64,000 bases of DNA from Erythrobacter sp. JK5 (GCF_018205975.1 NZ_CP073577.1:2790001-2854000), one strand, 5' to 3'. Numbered from the stretch's first letter, positions 24,308 through 32,868 are shown. The notes: a model not told the origin generated them from the letters alone. Program-made: numbers and translations.

Positions 24308-25068
24308 TTCTGTTCTCCGGCGGTGTAGCTGAGCGCGTTGGCGATGATCTGGCGGACATGCGGGTTGGCGTAGGTCTCCGGCCCGTCGCCGAATTGCAGG
24401 TAGACGAGCGGGGCGGCTAGAGCTTTGGCTTCCCACCCGACGAGGCTGGAGCCGGGCGGATGGTCCCAGCCTTCGCGGCTGAACATGGCGCCCGCAACGG
24501 CGTTGGCGGCAGAATGAAAATTGTCGCTGGCGAAGGCGAAGCCCTCGGCCCGGATCAGGGGGGTGACGGAGGCCTCGTCGATCGGGCAGAGATAGAGCTC
24601 ATCGGTGGCCGGGAAGGTCTCGGGCACGCTTTCGGTCACTGGATGATCGGTGAGCACCTTTGCCGTGTAGGTCACATCGTGGCGATAGCCCGAATCGGGG
24701 CCATGGCTGCCGGGCTGGTAATGAAACTGCCCGCCGAGCCATTGGTGCCATTCCGGCCAGTCGGCCCATCCTGCCAGCGCGTGATGCATCGCCACCGCGC
24801 CCTTGCCCGCAGCGAAACGGCGTGTGAGCGCGGCTTTGTATTCCTCAGACGGCGGTCGGCTTGCCACAGTCCCGTCTGCGAAGGTGTAGCCCGCCATGTC
24901 GTAGAACAGCAGCGCATCCGCCGAGTCCGCCGCGCCGTTGGTCACCGCCTGTTCGGCGTCGGGATGGACCAGGTGGGCGACATCCCAGTCACCCAGGGAA
25001 TGGATCAACTCGTCGAAGGGCTCTTCCTCGTAGGAGTGACCACCCGACAGGACGAGCAGCGACCGCAT
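24304..25068 (-). CDS. ThuA-like (class I amidotransferase fold) protein
   Basis: A 254-residue ThuA-family protein, starting MRSLLVLSGGHSYEEEPFDE, with GKGAVAMHHALAGWADWPEW near residue 90, LGGQFHYQPGSHG and a C-terminal LVYLQFGDGPETYANPH that matches the family's closing strand. It shares one base with the upstream MDR gene (TGATG) and four with the LEH-like gene. It is only distantly similar to the ThuA-like protein at 18381, so the two are old paralogues or separate acquisitions. Function unknown. Confidence 0.82.
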   Translation of the reverse strand: MRSLLVLSGGHSYEEEPFDELIHSLGDWDVAHLVHPDAEQAVTNGAADSADALLFYDMAGYTFADGTVASRPPSEEYKAALTRRFAAGKGAVAMHHALAGWADWPEWHQWLGGQFHYQPGSHGPDSGYRHDVTYTAKVLTDHPVTESVPETFPATDELYLCPIDEASVTPLIRAEGFAFASDNFHSAANAVAGAMFSREGWDHPPGSSLVGWEAKALAAPLVYLQFGDGPETYANPHVRQIIANALSYTAGEQK

Positions 25069-26077
25069 CAGGCGATCTTGAGGATCATCTTGCCGTCGTT
25101 GGTCCCGGCGAACAGCCGCATGAAGCTGTCGAACGCGTTTTCGAGCCCTTCGTCGATATGCTCGTCGATCGTGAGCTTCCCGGCGGCGGCCCATTCGCCC
25201 ATTTTCGCCGCGCCTTCCGGGAACCGCTCGACATAATCCATGACCAGCAGGCCCCGGATCGAGGATCGCGTAACGATCAGGTTCCAGAGATTGCGCGCGC
25301 CGCGCGGCCGGGTGTTGTATTCGCTGATCAGCCCGCACAGCCCGACGCGGGAATAGAGGTTGAGGTTCATCAGCCCCGCATCGAGGATGATTCCGCCGAC
25401 ATTTTCGAAGATCACGTCGACGCCAGCAGGGCAGTCTTGCTTGATGGCTGCGGTAAGCGCGGCTTCGTCTTTCCCCTTGTAGTCGATCGCAGCGTCGAAG
25501 CCGTATTTTTCGGTCAGCCGCGCGCATTTCTCCGGACCGCCCGCGATGCCGACCGCGCGGCAACCGTGGATCTTGGCGAGTTGCCCCACCAACGAACCGA
25601 CCGCGCCTGCCGCGCCGGTGACAAGCACGGTCTCGCCTTCCTTCGGCTCGCACACTTCGAGGAACCCGAAATAGGCCGTCATTCCGACCGCGCCGAAGAT
25701 CGACAGGTAGTTGGTGACGCTCGGCACCAGCGACGGGTCGATCGGCTGGGTAAACCCGCCCGCGACGCCGATCGAATAGTCTTCCAGCGCGTTGAGGCCC
25801 ATCACCCACTGGCCCGGCTCGAACCCTCGGCGCGGCTTTCCTCGACGACGCCGATCGTGCTCGCGCGCATCGACGCGCCGAGCGGGACCGGCGGCATGTA
25901 ATTGCCCCCGGCGTCCATCCATCCGCGCATCGCCGGATCGAGCGAGGCGTAGTGGTTGCGGATCAGGAACTGCCCCTCGGCCAGCGAAGGCGTCGGTTCG
26001 GTGACGAGGTCGAAATCCTCGGGCACCGGCTCGCCATCGGGGCGACGCTGGAGGAGGAAGCGCCGATTGTCGGGCAT
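25068..26077 (-). CDS. MDR-family NADP-dependent oxidoreductase, apparent frameshift
   Basis: Zinc-free medium-chain reductase of the curcumin/prostaglandin reductase branch, reducing enones with NADPH. The first 85 residues (MPDNRRFLLQRRPDGEPVPE to GVVEESRAEG) are in one frame and the rest (FEPGQWVMGLNALEDYSIG onward, with TGAAGAVGSLVGQLAK) in another. The break falls at a three-base C run on the plus strand (25824-25826); one more C gives SRAEGFEPGQWV, which fits. The downstream half is otherwise intact, so a base-calling error is likely. It overlaps the ThuA-like gene by one base. Confidence 0.88.
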
Positions 26078-26105
26078 GGGAATTCCTTGGTTCAGATTGA
26101 GTGGT

Positions 26106-28244
26106 TCAGGCCGCGACCAGCTTCACCGGGATCGCGCTTTGCAGCGCTTGCCCGGTGATCGGGTCGTAATCGACCGAGTCGCTGGTCAGCCGGTTGGTCG
26201 ATGAGCCGCGCGTCCGAACATCCTCCTTCGAGGCATCGGCATCGCCATAGGCATGCGCCATCGATACGAGGCCCCGGCGCACCTTGTCGCTGGCCTTCAC
26301 AACCCCGTGGATCGTCGCGTGCGGAGAGGTGATCTCGACGATCCCGTCTTCTTCCAGCCCCAAAGCCGCGATGTCGTCGGGGTGGATGTAGGCCGGGTTG
26401 GTGGTGGCCTTTTCCTGCAGTTTCTTGAGCGGGTGGCCGATCGAGTTGAACCGGGCTTTCGAACGTCGGCTGATCAGCTTGAATTCGTAGCCCTCGCGCG
26501 CCGCCGGATTGTCGGCATAGCGCAGCAATTCGCCCGGCATGTCGCCGACCGACAAGTCGAAGCGATGAAACTCGCTTTCCTCGACCGGGCCGACCACCGG
26601 GTGCCTGTCGTCGTAGATCACCGCAGCACCGCCTGCCGCCTGCGCATCCTTTCGCACCTGGCTCGGCGGCACCAGACAACCGGCGGTCATCAGGTCGAGA
26701 AACTCTTCTTTCGATGGCTTGCGATCCATCGGCAGCGGACCGCCAGCGAGCTGCATCGTGACGCCCAGGTGCTGCGCCAGCGTCCAGAACATCTCGTATT
26801 CGTCGATCACGTCGCCCGGCGGAGTCGCGATCGCCTCGACATATCGAGCATAGGCGTCCTCGTGCCACCATTCGGACAGGTTGGTGATGTCCTCGCGTTC
26901 GAGGCATTGCGACGGGGCGAGCACCACATCGGCGCGCTTGGCGCTGGCGCTTATCCATGGGTCGATCTGGACGAACAGGTCGAGATCGTCGAGCGCGCGC
27001 ACCATCTTGGCCTGATCGGGGAAGCCGACTACCGGGTTTCCGCCGACCGAAATCAGCGCGCGCACCTGGCCATCCCCGGGCGTCAGGATTTCGTCGGCGA
27101 GCACATTGCACGGCATTTCGAAGCCGAGCTGGCCGAGATTGCGGAAGCGCGATTTCGCCATGCCCTCGGCGCCAAACATCGGCACCGGCGGGCCGACCTG
27201 CGCCCTCCTGGGCCCGTTGGTGTTGGTGAACACGCCGGGGATCGCGGCTCTCTCTCCCTCCTGCTTGAAGCGGCCAAGAATCGTGTTGAGGCAGGTGACG
27301 AGGTATTCGGTGAGCGTGCCGTTTCCAGCCATTTCCGGCCCGGTGCCGGTCACCGCGCAGCCCTTCGATCCGCCCGCGAACATCCGCGCGGCAGCGACCA
27401 GCTGGTCCTTCTCGACCCCGGCGCGCTCGGCGGCAATCTCGGGGGTCATCACCTTCACCGCTTCGGCCAGTTCGTCGAACCCGTCGACATGCGCGGCGAC
27501 GAAATTGCGGTCGTATAGCTCTTCGGAAATGATGACGTTGAGCATCCCCGCCAGCAGCGCGGGGTCCTCGCCCGGCTTCACCGGCAGGTAGATATCCGCC
27601 AGCCGCGCGACGTCGCTCTCGCGCGGATCGGCGACGATCACCTTCATCCCGCGCTCCTTGGCATCGCGGATGCGTCGCGACGGGCTGAACGGCGGCACCC
27701 CGCCCGGCGGCGAATAGTGCGAGACGATTGGATTGTTGCCGATCAGCAGCGTCACGTCGCTTTCGCTGAACGTGTTGGTCCCGCCCATCCACTTGCCGTA
27801 GCGCGCGGTGGTAAACACCTTGGCCGGTTGGTCGAGCGTGACCGAAGTATAAAAATTGCGGGTGCCGATCGCCTGCGCGAAGCTCAGCGAAGCGGCCATC
27901 GCGGCGCTGTTCTGATAGCCGCCCGATCCCATGAACACCGCGACCGAATGCGGGCCGTGCTGGTCGATGATCCGGCGCAACTCGCTGGCGACATGCGCAA
28001 GTGCTTCGGGCATCGGGGTTTCCTGGAATTCGCCGGTTTCGTCGCGGACAAGGCTGTGGTGGAGGCGATGCGCGGCGTTGTGCGAATCCGGCAGTTCGCG
28101 ACCCTTGAGGCAGGTGTAGCCGCCAAAGGCAGGGTCGTCGGGATCGCCGCGTACTTCGAGCACCTTTCCGTCTTCGACATCGACCACCATCGCGCAATTG
28201 GCGTGGCAGAAGCGGCAGAAGGTCTTGTGTGTCTCGACACCCAT
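26106..28244 (-). CDS. DMSO-reductase-family molybdopterin oxidoreductase
   Basis: A 712-residue Mo-bis-MGD enzyme with an N-terminal [4Fe-4S] cluster: C10-x2-C13-x3-C17 and C45 in GGYTCLKG. Domain segments GSGGYQNSAAMAAS, LLIGNNPIVSHYSPPGG, ISVGGNPVVGFPDQ and the C-terminal cap INPAYIHPDD-type region (TTNPAYIHPDDIAALG) follow in order. No twin-arginine signal, so it is cytoplasmic. RBS AGGAGA precedes ATG 28244. It is first in a minus-strand run and has two copies of a CTGACACTTTTG element upstream. Possible roles are hydroxylation or dehydrogenation of an intermediate; the substrate is unknown. Confidence 0.93.
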   Translation of the reverse strand: MGVETHKTFCRFCHANCAMVVDVEDGKVLEVRGDPDDPAFGGYTCLKGRELPDSHNAAHRLHHSLVRDETGEFQETPMPEALAHVASELRRIIDQHGPHSVAVFMGSGGYQNSAAMAASLSFAQAIGTRNFYTSVTLDQPAKVFTTARYGKWMGGTNTFSESDVTLLIGNNPIVSHYSPPGGVPPFSPSRRIRDAKERGMKVIVADPRESDVARLADIYLPVKPGEDPALLAGMLNVIISEELYDRNFVAAHVDGFDELAEAVKVMTPEIAAERAGVEKDQLVAAARMFAGGSKGCAVTGTGPEMAGNGTLTEYLVTCLNTILGRFKQEGERAAIPGVFTNTNGPRRAQVGPPVPMFGAEGMAKSRFRNLGQLGFEMPCNVLADEILTPGDGQVRALISVGGNPVVGFPDQAKMVRALDDLDLFVQIDPWISASAKRADVVLAPSQCLEREDITNLSEWWHEDAYARYVEAIATPPGDVIDEYEMFWTLAQHLGVTMQLAGGPLPMDRKPSKEEFLDLMTAGCLVPPSQVRKDAQAAGGAAVIYDDRHPVVGPVEESEFHRFDLSVGDMPGELLRYADNPAAREGYEFKLISRRSKARFNSIGHPLKKLQEKATTNPAYIHPDDIAALGLEEDGIVEITSPHATIHGVVKASDKVRRGLVSMAHAYGDADASKEDVRTRGSSTNRLTSDSVDYDPITGQALQSAIPVKLVAA

Positions 28245-28294
28245 CGCGGTCTCTCCTTTGCTGGAAAAGATACCAGAAGCCGCCGGTGCAGCGA

Positions 28295-28322
28295 CTGACA
28301 CTTTTGCCGACTGACACTTTTG
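28295..28322. promoter_or_regulatory. Tandem CTGACACTTTTG elements in divergent gap
   Basis: CTGACACTTTTG occurs at 28295-28306 and again at 28311-28322, 16 bp apart, between the molybdoenzyme (start 28244) and the MDR gene (start 28377). The copies lie 51 and 55 bp from the nearer start on each side, so one may serve each promoter. Confidence 0.5.
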
Positions 28323-28376
28323 TCCGTGGAGGCGGCGCGCGGTGGTCCGCATTAGAGCAGGCAAAGGAGACGCCCC

Positions 28377-29378
28377 ATGCCCACCACCACTCGCCAATGG
28401 CTCTTGAACGGCCACCCGCGCGGCCGCGGAATCGCGGAGGACGATTTCAAGCTGGCCGAGACCGAGCTTGCCGATCCGGGCGAGGGCGAGATGCTGCTGA
28501 AGACGCACTATCTCGGTTTCGACCCGGCGCAAAAGGGCTGGATGGAGAACATCGCCGATTACGTCGCGCCGATGAATATCGGCGACGTGATGCGCGGCAG
28601 CGGGATTTGCGAGGTGGTCGCGTCGAATGGCGGCAAGTTTGCGGTCGGCGACATGGTGTTCGGCACGACCGGCTGGACCGAATATCTCGTCCACAATGGC
28701 GAGGGGCTGACCAAGGTCGAGACGAAACTTTCGCCCACCGCAGTGCTGTCAGTGCTCGGGACGACCGGGCTGACCGCCTATTGCGGGCTGTTCAAGGTCG
28801 GCAAGCCGGTCGCGGGCGATACCGTGCTGGTCTCCGGCGCGGCGGGAGCGACCGGGAGCGTCGTCGGCCAGCTCGCCAGGATCGCCGGATGCCGCGCGGT
28901 CGGCATCGCGGGCGGCCCGGACAAGTGCAAATGGCTGGTCGAGGAAGCCGGATACGACGCCGCGATCGATTACAAGGCCGGCGATGTGAAAGCGCAGATC
29001 AAGCAACACTGCCCGCGCGGCGTCGACGTGATCTACGACAATGTCGGCGGCACGATCCTCAACGACATGCTGGCCAATATCGCGACCGGCGCGCGCGTGG
29101 TGATCTGCGGCGGAATCAGCCGCTACGAGACCGGAAGTCTCCCCGCAGGCCCCGAAAACTACTTCAACCTCGTCTTCCGACGCGGGACCATGGCGGGGTT
29201 CATCGTGCTCGACTGGGCTGCGGAGTTTCCGGCAATCCGTAAGCGGCTCGAAGGGTTCGTGCAGGACGGACGACTGCGGTACCAGGAGGATATCCAGCAG
29301 GGCTTCGAGAATGCGCCGGATACCTTGCAGCGGCTGTTCACGGGCAAGAACCGCGGGAAGCAGATGCTGAAGCTGTAG
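28377..29378 (+). CDS. MDR-family NADP-dependent enone reductase-like protein
   Basis: A 333-residue zinc-free medium-chain oxidoreductase. The Rossmann motif is VSGAAGATGSVVGQLARIAG near residue 150, then GIAGGPDKCKWL for NADPH binding and GVDVIYDNVGGTILNDML near 220. No structural or catalytic zinc cysteines are evident. AAAGGAGA precedes the ATG. It is closely related in layout to the frameshifted gene at 25068 (both have GCRAVGIAGGP), so the two are probably paralogues reducing conjugated double bonds. Confidence 0.92.
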   Translation: MPTTTRQWLLNGHPRGRGIAEDDFKLAETELADPGEGEMLLKTHYLGFDPAQKGWMENIADYVAPMNIGDVMRGSGICEVVASNGGKFAVGDMVFGTTGWTEYLVHNGEGLTKVETKLSPTAVLSVLGTTGLTAYCGLFKVGKPVAGDTVLVSGAAGATGSVVGQLARIAGCRAVGIAGGPDKCKWLVEEAGYDAAIDYKAGDVKAQIKQHCPRGVDVIYDNVGGTILNDMLANIATGARVVICGGISRYETGSLPAGPENYFNLVFRRGTMAGFIVLDWAAEFPAIRKRLEGFVQDGRLRYQEDIQQGFENAPDTLQRLFTGKNRGKQMLKL

Positions 29379-29385
29379 ACTTGCT

Positions 29386-29484
29386 CGTCATTGCGAGCGA
29401 AGCGAAGCAATCCATGGACCGAACGCATCAGCCGAGGGCAACGGCCATGGATTGCCGTGTCGCCTTCGGCTCCTCGCAATGACG
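29386..29484. repeat. Family A dispersed inverted repeat (copy 3)
   Basis: CGTCATTGCGAGCGAAGCGA ... TCGGCTCCTCGCAATGACG with inner GCAATCCATGG / CCATGGATTGC arms; nearly perfect ends. It fills the convergent gap between the MDR gene and mobA. Confidence 0.85.
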
Positions 29485-29491
29485 AAAAGGA

Positions 29492-30049
29492 TTAGCCCGG
29501 CAAATCGCCAGGCGAATTCACGTTAATCAGCGGCGGTTCGACCGCGATCCGCCGGGCTTCGATGCGGTCGGCGAAGCCATAGAGCGCTCTCCCACCCTCG
29601 GCGAGAAATTCGACCAGATCGGCTGCAATCGCGACCGGCCATAGCCCCACAACCGGCTGATCCTCGATGATCGCCGCACCCTCGCCAGCCAGTTGCGCTG
29701 CAAGGTCGGCGGGCAGGTTCGGGCAATCCACACCCGCCGTCAGCACATGGGTAAACCCATGCGTTTCGGCAAAATCGAGCGCAGCGTTCAGCCCGCCCAG
29801 CGGACCCAACCCGGGCGCGGGCAGATCGGGAATGCAGCCGAAGCCGGGTTCGTCGCGACCGCATACAATCAGCGCAGTCGTTTGCGATCCCAGCGCGTCG
29901 GCGACCCTGTCGATCAGCCTGACGCCGTCGATCAAGGCATGCGCCTTGTCGCTGCCGAAGCGGCGCGCCTGCCCTCCGGCAAGGATGGCTCCGAGGATGT
30001 TCAGTCGGACGCCCCTATTCGAAGCTTTCTGTGGCGACGCCCTCGGCAT
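29492..30049 (-). CDS. mobA: Molybdenum cofactor guanylyltransferase
   Basis: Transfers GMP to Mo-MPT to make the guanine dinucleotide cofactor used by DMSO-reductase-family enzymes. The nucleotide-binding start is ILGAILAGGQARRFGSDKA, and GLGPLGGLNAAL and TAGVDCPNLPADLA follow, all typical of MobA. The first codon is unclear: ATG 30049 overlaps the upstream gene by 35 bp, while CTG 30004 follows AGGGG at ideal spacing and would give the normal compact N-terminus. It lies 1.2 kb from the molybdoenzyme gene at 26106, which needs this cofactor. Confidence 0.9.
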   Translation of the reverse strand: MPRASPQKASNRGVRLNILGAILAGGQARRFGSDKAHALIDGVRLIDRVADALGSQTTALIVCGRDEPGFGCIPDLPAPGLGPLGGLNAALDFAETHGFTHVLTAGVDCPNLPADLAAQLAGEGAAIIEDQPVVGLWPVAIAADLVEFLAEGGRALYGFADRIEARRIAVEPPLINVNSPGDLPG

Positions 30050-30356
30050 TGTAGACCGGGCCTTCGGCATCGACGCGATACTTCTTGCTCGCCGCATTGG
30101 TGAGGCCGAACTGGCCGATATGGTCGCGCATCCCGGCATAGGCGGCGTTGGCGAAGTGGTGCGCCAGCGCTTCCTCGCTCTCCCACTCCTCGAACACGTT
30201 GACCCGCGCCGGATTGTTGCCGTCGGCGCTCCAGTCGTAATGGATGCAGCCCGGCTGCGCGAGCGCGGCGTCGATATGCGGCTTGGCGCTGCGAAGCGCT
30301 TCCTCGCGTCGTGCTGGATCGAGATCGATCTGCGCGGAAATGACGATCTTGGCCAT
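30015..30356 (-). CDS. Antibiotic-biosynthesis-monooxygenase (ABM)-domain protein
   Basis: A 113-residue ferredoxin-like dimeric barrel: KIVISAQIDLDPARREEALR, PGCIHYDWSADGNNP and VFEEWESEEALAHHF near residue 55 are the classic ABM segments. Members include cofactor-free quinol monooxygenases and heme-handling enzymes. It lies between mobA and a SnoaL-fold gene with short gaps, so the three are probably cotranscribed. It may hydroxylate or protect against quinone-like intermediates; not proven. Confidence 0.85.
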   Translation of the reverse strand: MAKIVISAQIDLDPARREEALRSAKPHIDAALAQPGCIHYDWSADGNNPARVNVFEEWESEEALAHHFANAAYAGMRDHIGQFGLTNAASKKYRVDAEGPVYNAEGVATESFE

Positions 30357-30368
30357 ATTGTCTGCCCC

Positions 30369-30773
30369 TTATGCGCCGTATTCGGCGACGATCTTGAATA
30401 CGCGTTTGGTGAAGCGCCACTCGCCGTCGATCTTGGCGAGCTCGTCTTCATACAGCCCGCCCACATGTCGGGTCGTGCCGTCCTTCATCTTGAGTATTTC
30501 CTGCGTCTGGACGCGCGCGGTAGCGGTGTCGCCGGTGACTGCGATCATGCAGGGCACGTTGATGAAACTCACCGCGTCGAGCCCGCTTATCGCCTGCTCC
30601 CAGAAGCCGACGATGGCTTCCTTGCCGTCGACCGTGTTGCCCATCAGGTTCCAATGCGCATCCTCGGCCCAGACCGAACCCCACGTCGCGGCATCGAAGC
30701 GCACCACGCCATCGGCATAGGTGCCGTTCAACTCGGCGATCGCCTGGCGATCTGCGGCTGGTCCTCGAAACAT
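30369..30773 (-). CDS. SnoaL/NTF2-like protein
   Basis: A 134-residue SnoaL-like protein starting MFRGPAADRQAIAELNGTYA. DAATWGSVWAEDAHWNLMGN near residue 28 and the closing KIDGEWRFTKRVFKI are typical of the SnoaL_4/polyketide-cyclase-like group. The acid pair used by limonene epoxide hydrolases is not evident. It precedes the ABM and mobA genes and is divergent from the SDR at 30895, sharing a gap with a GGACACTTTTG element. Confidence 0.82.
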   Translation of the reverse strand: MFRGPAADRQAIAELNGTYADGVVRFDAATWGSVWAEDAHWNLMGNTVDGKEAIVGFWEQAISGLDAVSFINVPCMIAVTGDTATARVQTQEILKMKDGTTRHVGGLYEDELAKIDGEWRFTKRVFKIVAEYGA

Positions 30774-30827
30774 GGCGTCTCTCCCTTGTGTCGCGCGGCT
30801 ATCGAACGGGGCCGCGTCGCGAACAAT

Positions 30828-30840
30828 GGACACTTTTGGG
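30828..30840. promoter_or_regulatory. Putative shared operator (GGACACTTTTGGG)
   Basis: The same ACACTTTTG core as at 28.3 kb, 55 bp before the SDR start at 30895 and 55 bp before the SnoaL-like start at 30773 on the other strand. Confidence 0.42.
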
Positions 30841-30894
30841 AAGGGTAGAGGTCGCACCCGTCGTGATAGGCCTCTCACAACAAGGAGAGAGAGG

Positions 30895-31707
30895 ATGGGC
30901 CAGCTTGAGGGCAAAAGCGCGGTGGTGCTGGGCGCAGCGTCGAAGGGCAATATCGGCCAGGTGATTGCGAGACTGTTCGCCAGCGAAGGTGCGAAGGTGA
31001 TGGTGGCTGGCCGGCACGAAGACGTGTTGGCCGAAATCGCCGAGGAAATCGGCGGCGCCTACGCCCTGTGCGACATCACCAGCCATGCGCAGGTCCACGC
31101 GCTGGCGGACAAGGCGAAGTCCGAATTCGGGCGCGTGGATGCCGCGATCAACACCACGGGCTGGGGTTTGCTCTCCAACCTGCTTGAGACCACCGAAGAG
31201 CAGCTCGACCAGATTTGCGCGCTGCAATTCAAGGGTGTGCATCACTTCCTGCAGGCCTTCGTCAAGGTGATGAGCGAGCAACAGCCGACCGGCGGATCGA
31301 TCATCTCGCTATCCTCGGCGACGACCAAGGCGCTCATCAACAATCACGCGGCCTATATCGGCACCAAGCGCGCGGGTGAGGCGATGATCGAATGTGTAGC
31401 CAACGATTTCGGGCATCTCGGCATCCGCGCGAATTCCGTTTCGCCAGCCTTCACCGAAAGCCCGATGACCGAAGGCGCCTTCGCAACGCCCGGCCTCGTC
31501 GACGCCTTCACGCCGCGTTACCCGCTGGGGAGGCTGAACACTTCGGAAGACGTCGCCCATGCGTGTCTGTGGCTGTGCACCGATTTTGCCTTTGTCACCG
31601 GGCAGAACATCCAGCCCAACGGCGGCCTGACATTGCGCGGCAATCCGCAGGCGAAAGATATCGAAGCGGCTGTAGGTGCGGCGATGGCGAAGATGCAGGA
31701 AGGTTAG
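30895..31707 (+). CDS. Short-chain dehydrogenase/reductase, divergent cofactor motif
   Basis: A 270-residue SDR. The nucleotide motif reads GAASKGNIGQ rather than TGxxxGxG, a spacing reminiscent of enoyl reductases (FabI-like), yet the active site SSATTKALINNHAAYIGTKRAG keeps the classical Ser, Tyr and Lys. NTTG replaces the common NNAG. RBS AGGAGAGAGAGG is strong, and the start MGQLEGKSAVVLG is clear. It converges on the small bL12-like gene with overlapping stop codons. Likely acts on a CoA ester or ring ketone. Confidence 0.88.
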   Translation: MGQLEGKSAVVLGAASKGNIGQVIARLFASEGAKVMVAGRHEDVLAEIAEEIGGAYALCDITSHAQVHALADKAKSEFGRVDAAINTTGWGLLSNLLETTEEQLDQICALQFKGVHHFLQAFVKVMSEQQPTGGSIISLSSATTKALINNHAAYIGTKRAGEAMIECVANDFGHLGIRANSVSPAFTESPMTEGAFATPGLVDAFTPRYPLGRLNTSEDVAHACLWLCTDFAFVTGQNIQPNGGLTLRGNPQAKDIEAAVGAAMAKMQEG

Positions 31708-31973
31708 GAGCCGCTGCTCGATTCCCATGTGTCGATCACGGCCTTGGCGTCCTTGAGACCCAGCCCGGTGTCGGCGCGCAGGATCTTGATTGCCTCGATC
31801 TTCGCATCGCGTCCCAAAGCCTGCTCGATCTGCTGACGCGCACCGCTCGATATGGTCGATCTGTCGAAATCGAGCGGCGCTGTCGGCGAGCTGTGGATCC
31901 GCGCCGCGAGCAGGTACCCGGCGACGAACACCGCGATCGACCAGATGGCGAAGGACCAATCAAATTCGCTCAT
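31704..31973 (-). CDS. Membrane-anchored protein with ribosomal bL12 C-terminal-like domain
   Basis: An 89-residue protein with one N-terminal membrane helix (about residues 7-24, IWSIAVFVAGYLLAA) and a cytoplasmic domain whose KIEAIKILRADTGLGLKDAK resembles the bL12 C-terminal helix-turn used to recruit translation GTPases. It lacks the bL12 N-terminal dimerisation domain and hinge. The stop overlaps that of the convergent SDR by three bases. Related short proteins may be widespread hypotheticals; role unknown. Confidence 0.75.
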   Translation of the reverse strand: MSEFDWSFAIWSIAVFVAGYLLAARIHSSPTAPLDFDRSTISSGARQQIEQALGRDAKIEAIKILRADTGLGLKDAKAVIDTWESSSGS

Positions 31974-31985
31974 GATGGCACCACC

Positions 31986-32774
31986 CTAATATTGCGCCGT
32001 TCCCCCGTCCACGCTGATCTGTGCGCCGGTGATCCCGGCCCCCTCCTTGCTCGCAAGCAGCAGCGCGACGGCGGCGATTTCCTCGACCGTGTTGGGACGC
32101 TTGATCGCGGATTCCTGCGCGAACATGTCGATCATGGCGTCGAATTCCATGCCCATCGCCTTGGCCGTGGCGGGGCCGTTGTTCTTGATGATGTCGGTGA
32201 CGACCAGGCCGGGGCAGATCGAGTTGACCGTCACGCCCTGCGCGCCGACTTCGCGGGCCAGCGACTTGGTGATCCCGTTCACCGCGTGCTTGGCGGCGGT
32301 GTAGGCGGTGAAGACCGGCTTGCCGTGCTTGCCCTCCATCGAGGAGATGTTGATGATCCGCCCGTCGCCCTTCTCGAGCATCGTCGGCAGCGCGCGGCGG
32401 GTGGCCCAGAAGGTCGAATAGACGTTCCACTTCATCGCCTCGTCGAACGCCTCGTCGGACAGGTTCACCAGCGGCTGGAGATCGCCCGCCCCGCCGGCAT
32501 TGTTGACGAGGATATCGATCGTGCCGAATTGCTCGATCGCCTGGTCGATGAAGCTTTCGACATCCGACTGGTTCATCACGTCGCCGGCAACGAACATCGC
32601 GCGGTCCGGGCCGGAGCGGTTGACGCGCATTTCCTCGATCACCCGCGCGCCTTTCTCGGGATTGCGCGCGAACAGGGCCACCTTCGCGCCCTCGGCCAGG
32701 AACGCTTCGGCGATCCCACGCCCCAGCCCTGCGGTTCCCCCCGTGATCGCGGCGACCTTCCCTTCAAGTTTCAT
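31986..32774 (-). CDS. Short-chain dehydrogenase/reductase
   Basis: Classical 262-residue SDR with TGGTAGLG near residue 12, VNNAGG near 90 and Ser-Tyr-Lys in ISSMEGKHGKPVFTAYTAAKHA. PGLVVTDIIKNNG and SVDGGTAQY complete the fold. It lies 12 bp upstream of the bL12-like gene on the same strand and is divergent from the ketosteroid-dehydrogenase-like gene. A solo half of the family A repeat (CTCGCAATGACG, 32789-32800) sits just upstream of its start. Confidence 0.92.
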   Translation of the reverse strand: MKLEGKVAAITGGTAGLGRGIAEAFLAEGAKVALFARNPEKGARVIEEMRVNRSGPDRAMFVAGDVMNQSDVESFIDQAIEQFGTIDILVNNAGGAGDLQPLVNLSDEAFDEAMKWNVYSTFWATRRALPTMLEKGDGRIINISSMEGKHGKPVFTAYTAAKHAVNGITKSLAREVGAQGVTVNSICPGLVVTDIIKNNGPATAKAMGMEFDAMIDMFAQESAIKRPNTVEEIAAVALLLASKEGAGITGAQISVDGGTAQY

Positions 32775-32868
32775 CGCTTACTCTCCCACTCGCAATGACG
32801 ATCTAGATGCAACCGGTTTCGGGCACACCTTGCTAAAATGAGCAATTGCCGCTCCGACATGTGACGCG

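Noticed and set aside
26092-28317. A 741-codon second frame on the same strand as the molybdoenzyme
   Set aside because: Composition is Arg-rich low-complexity typical of an out-of-frame reading; the true frame has the Fe-S cysteines and the molybdopterin motifs.
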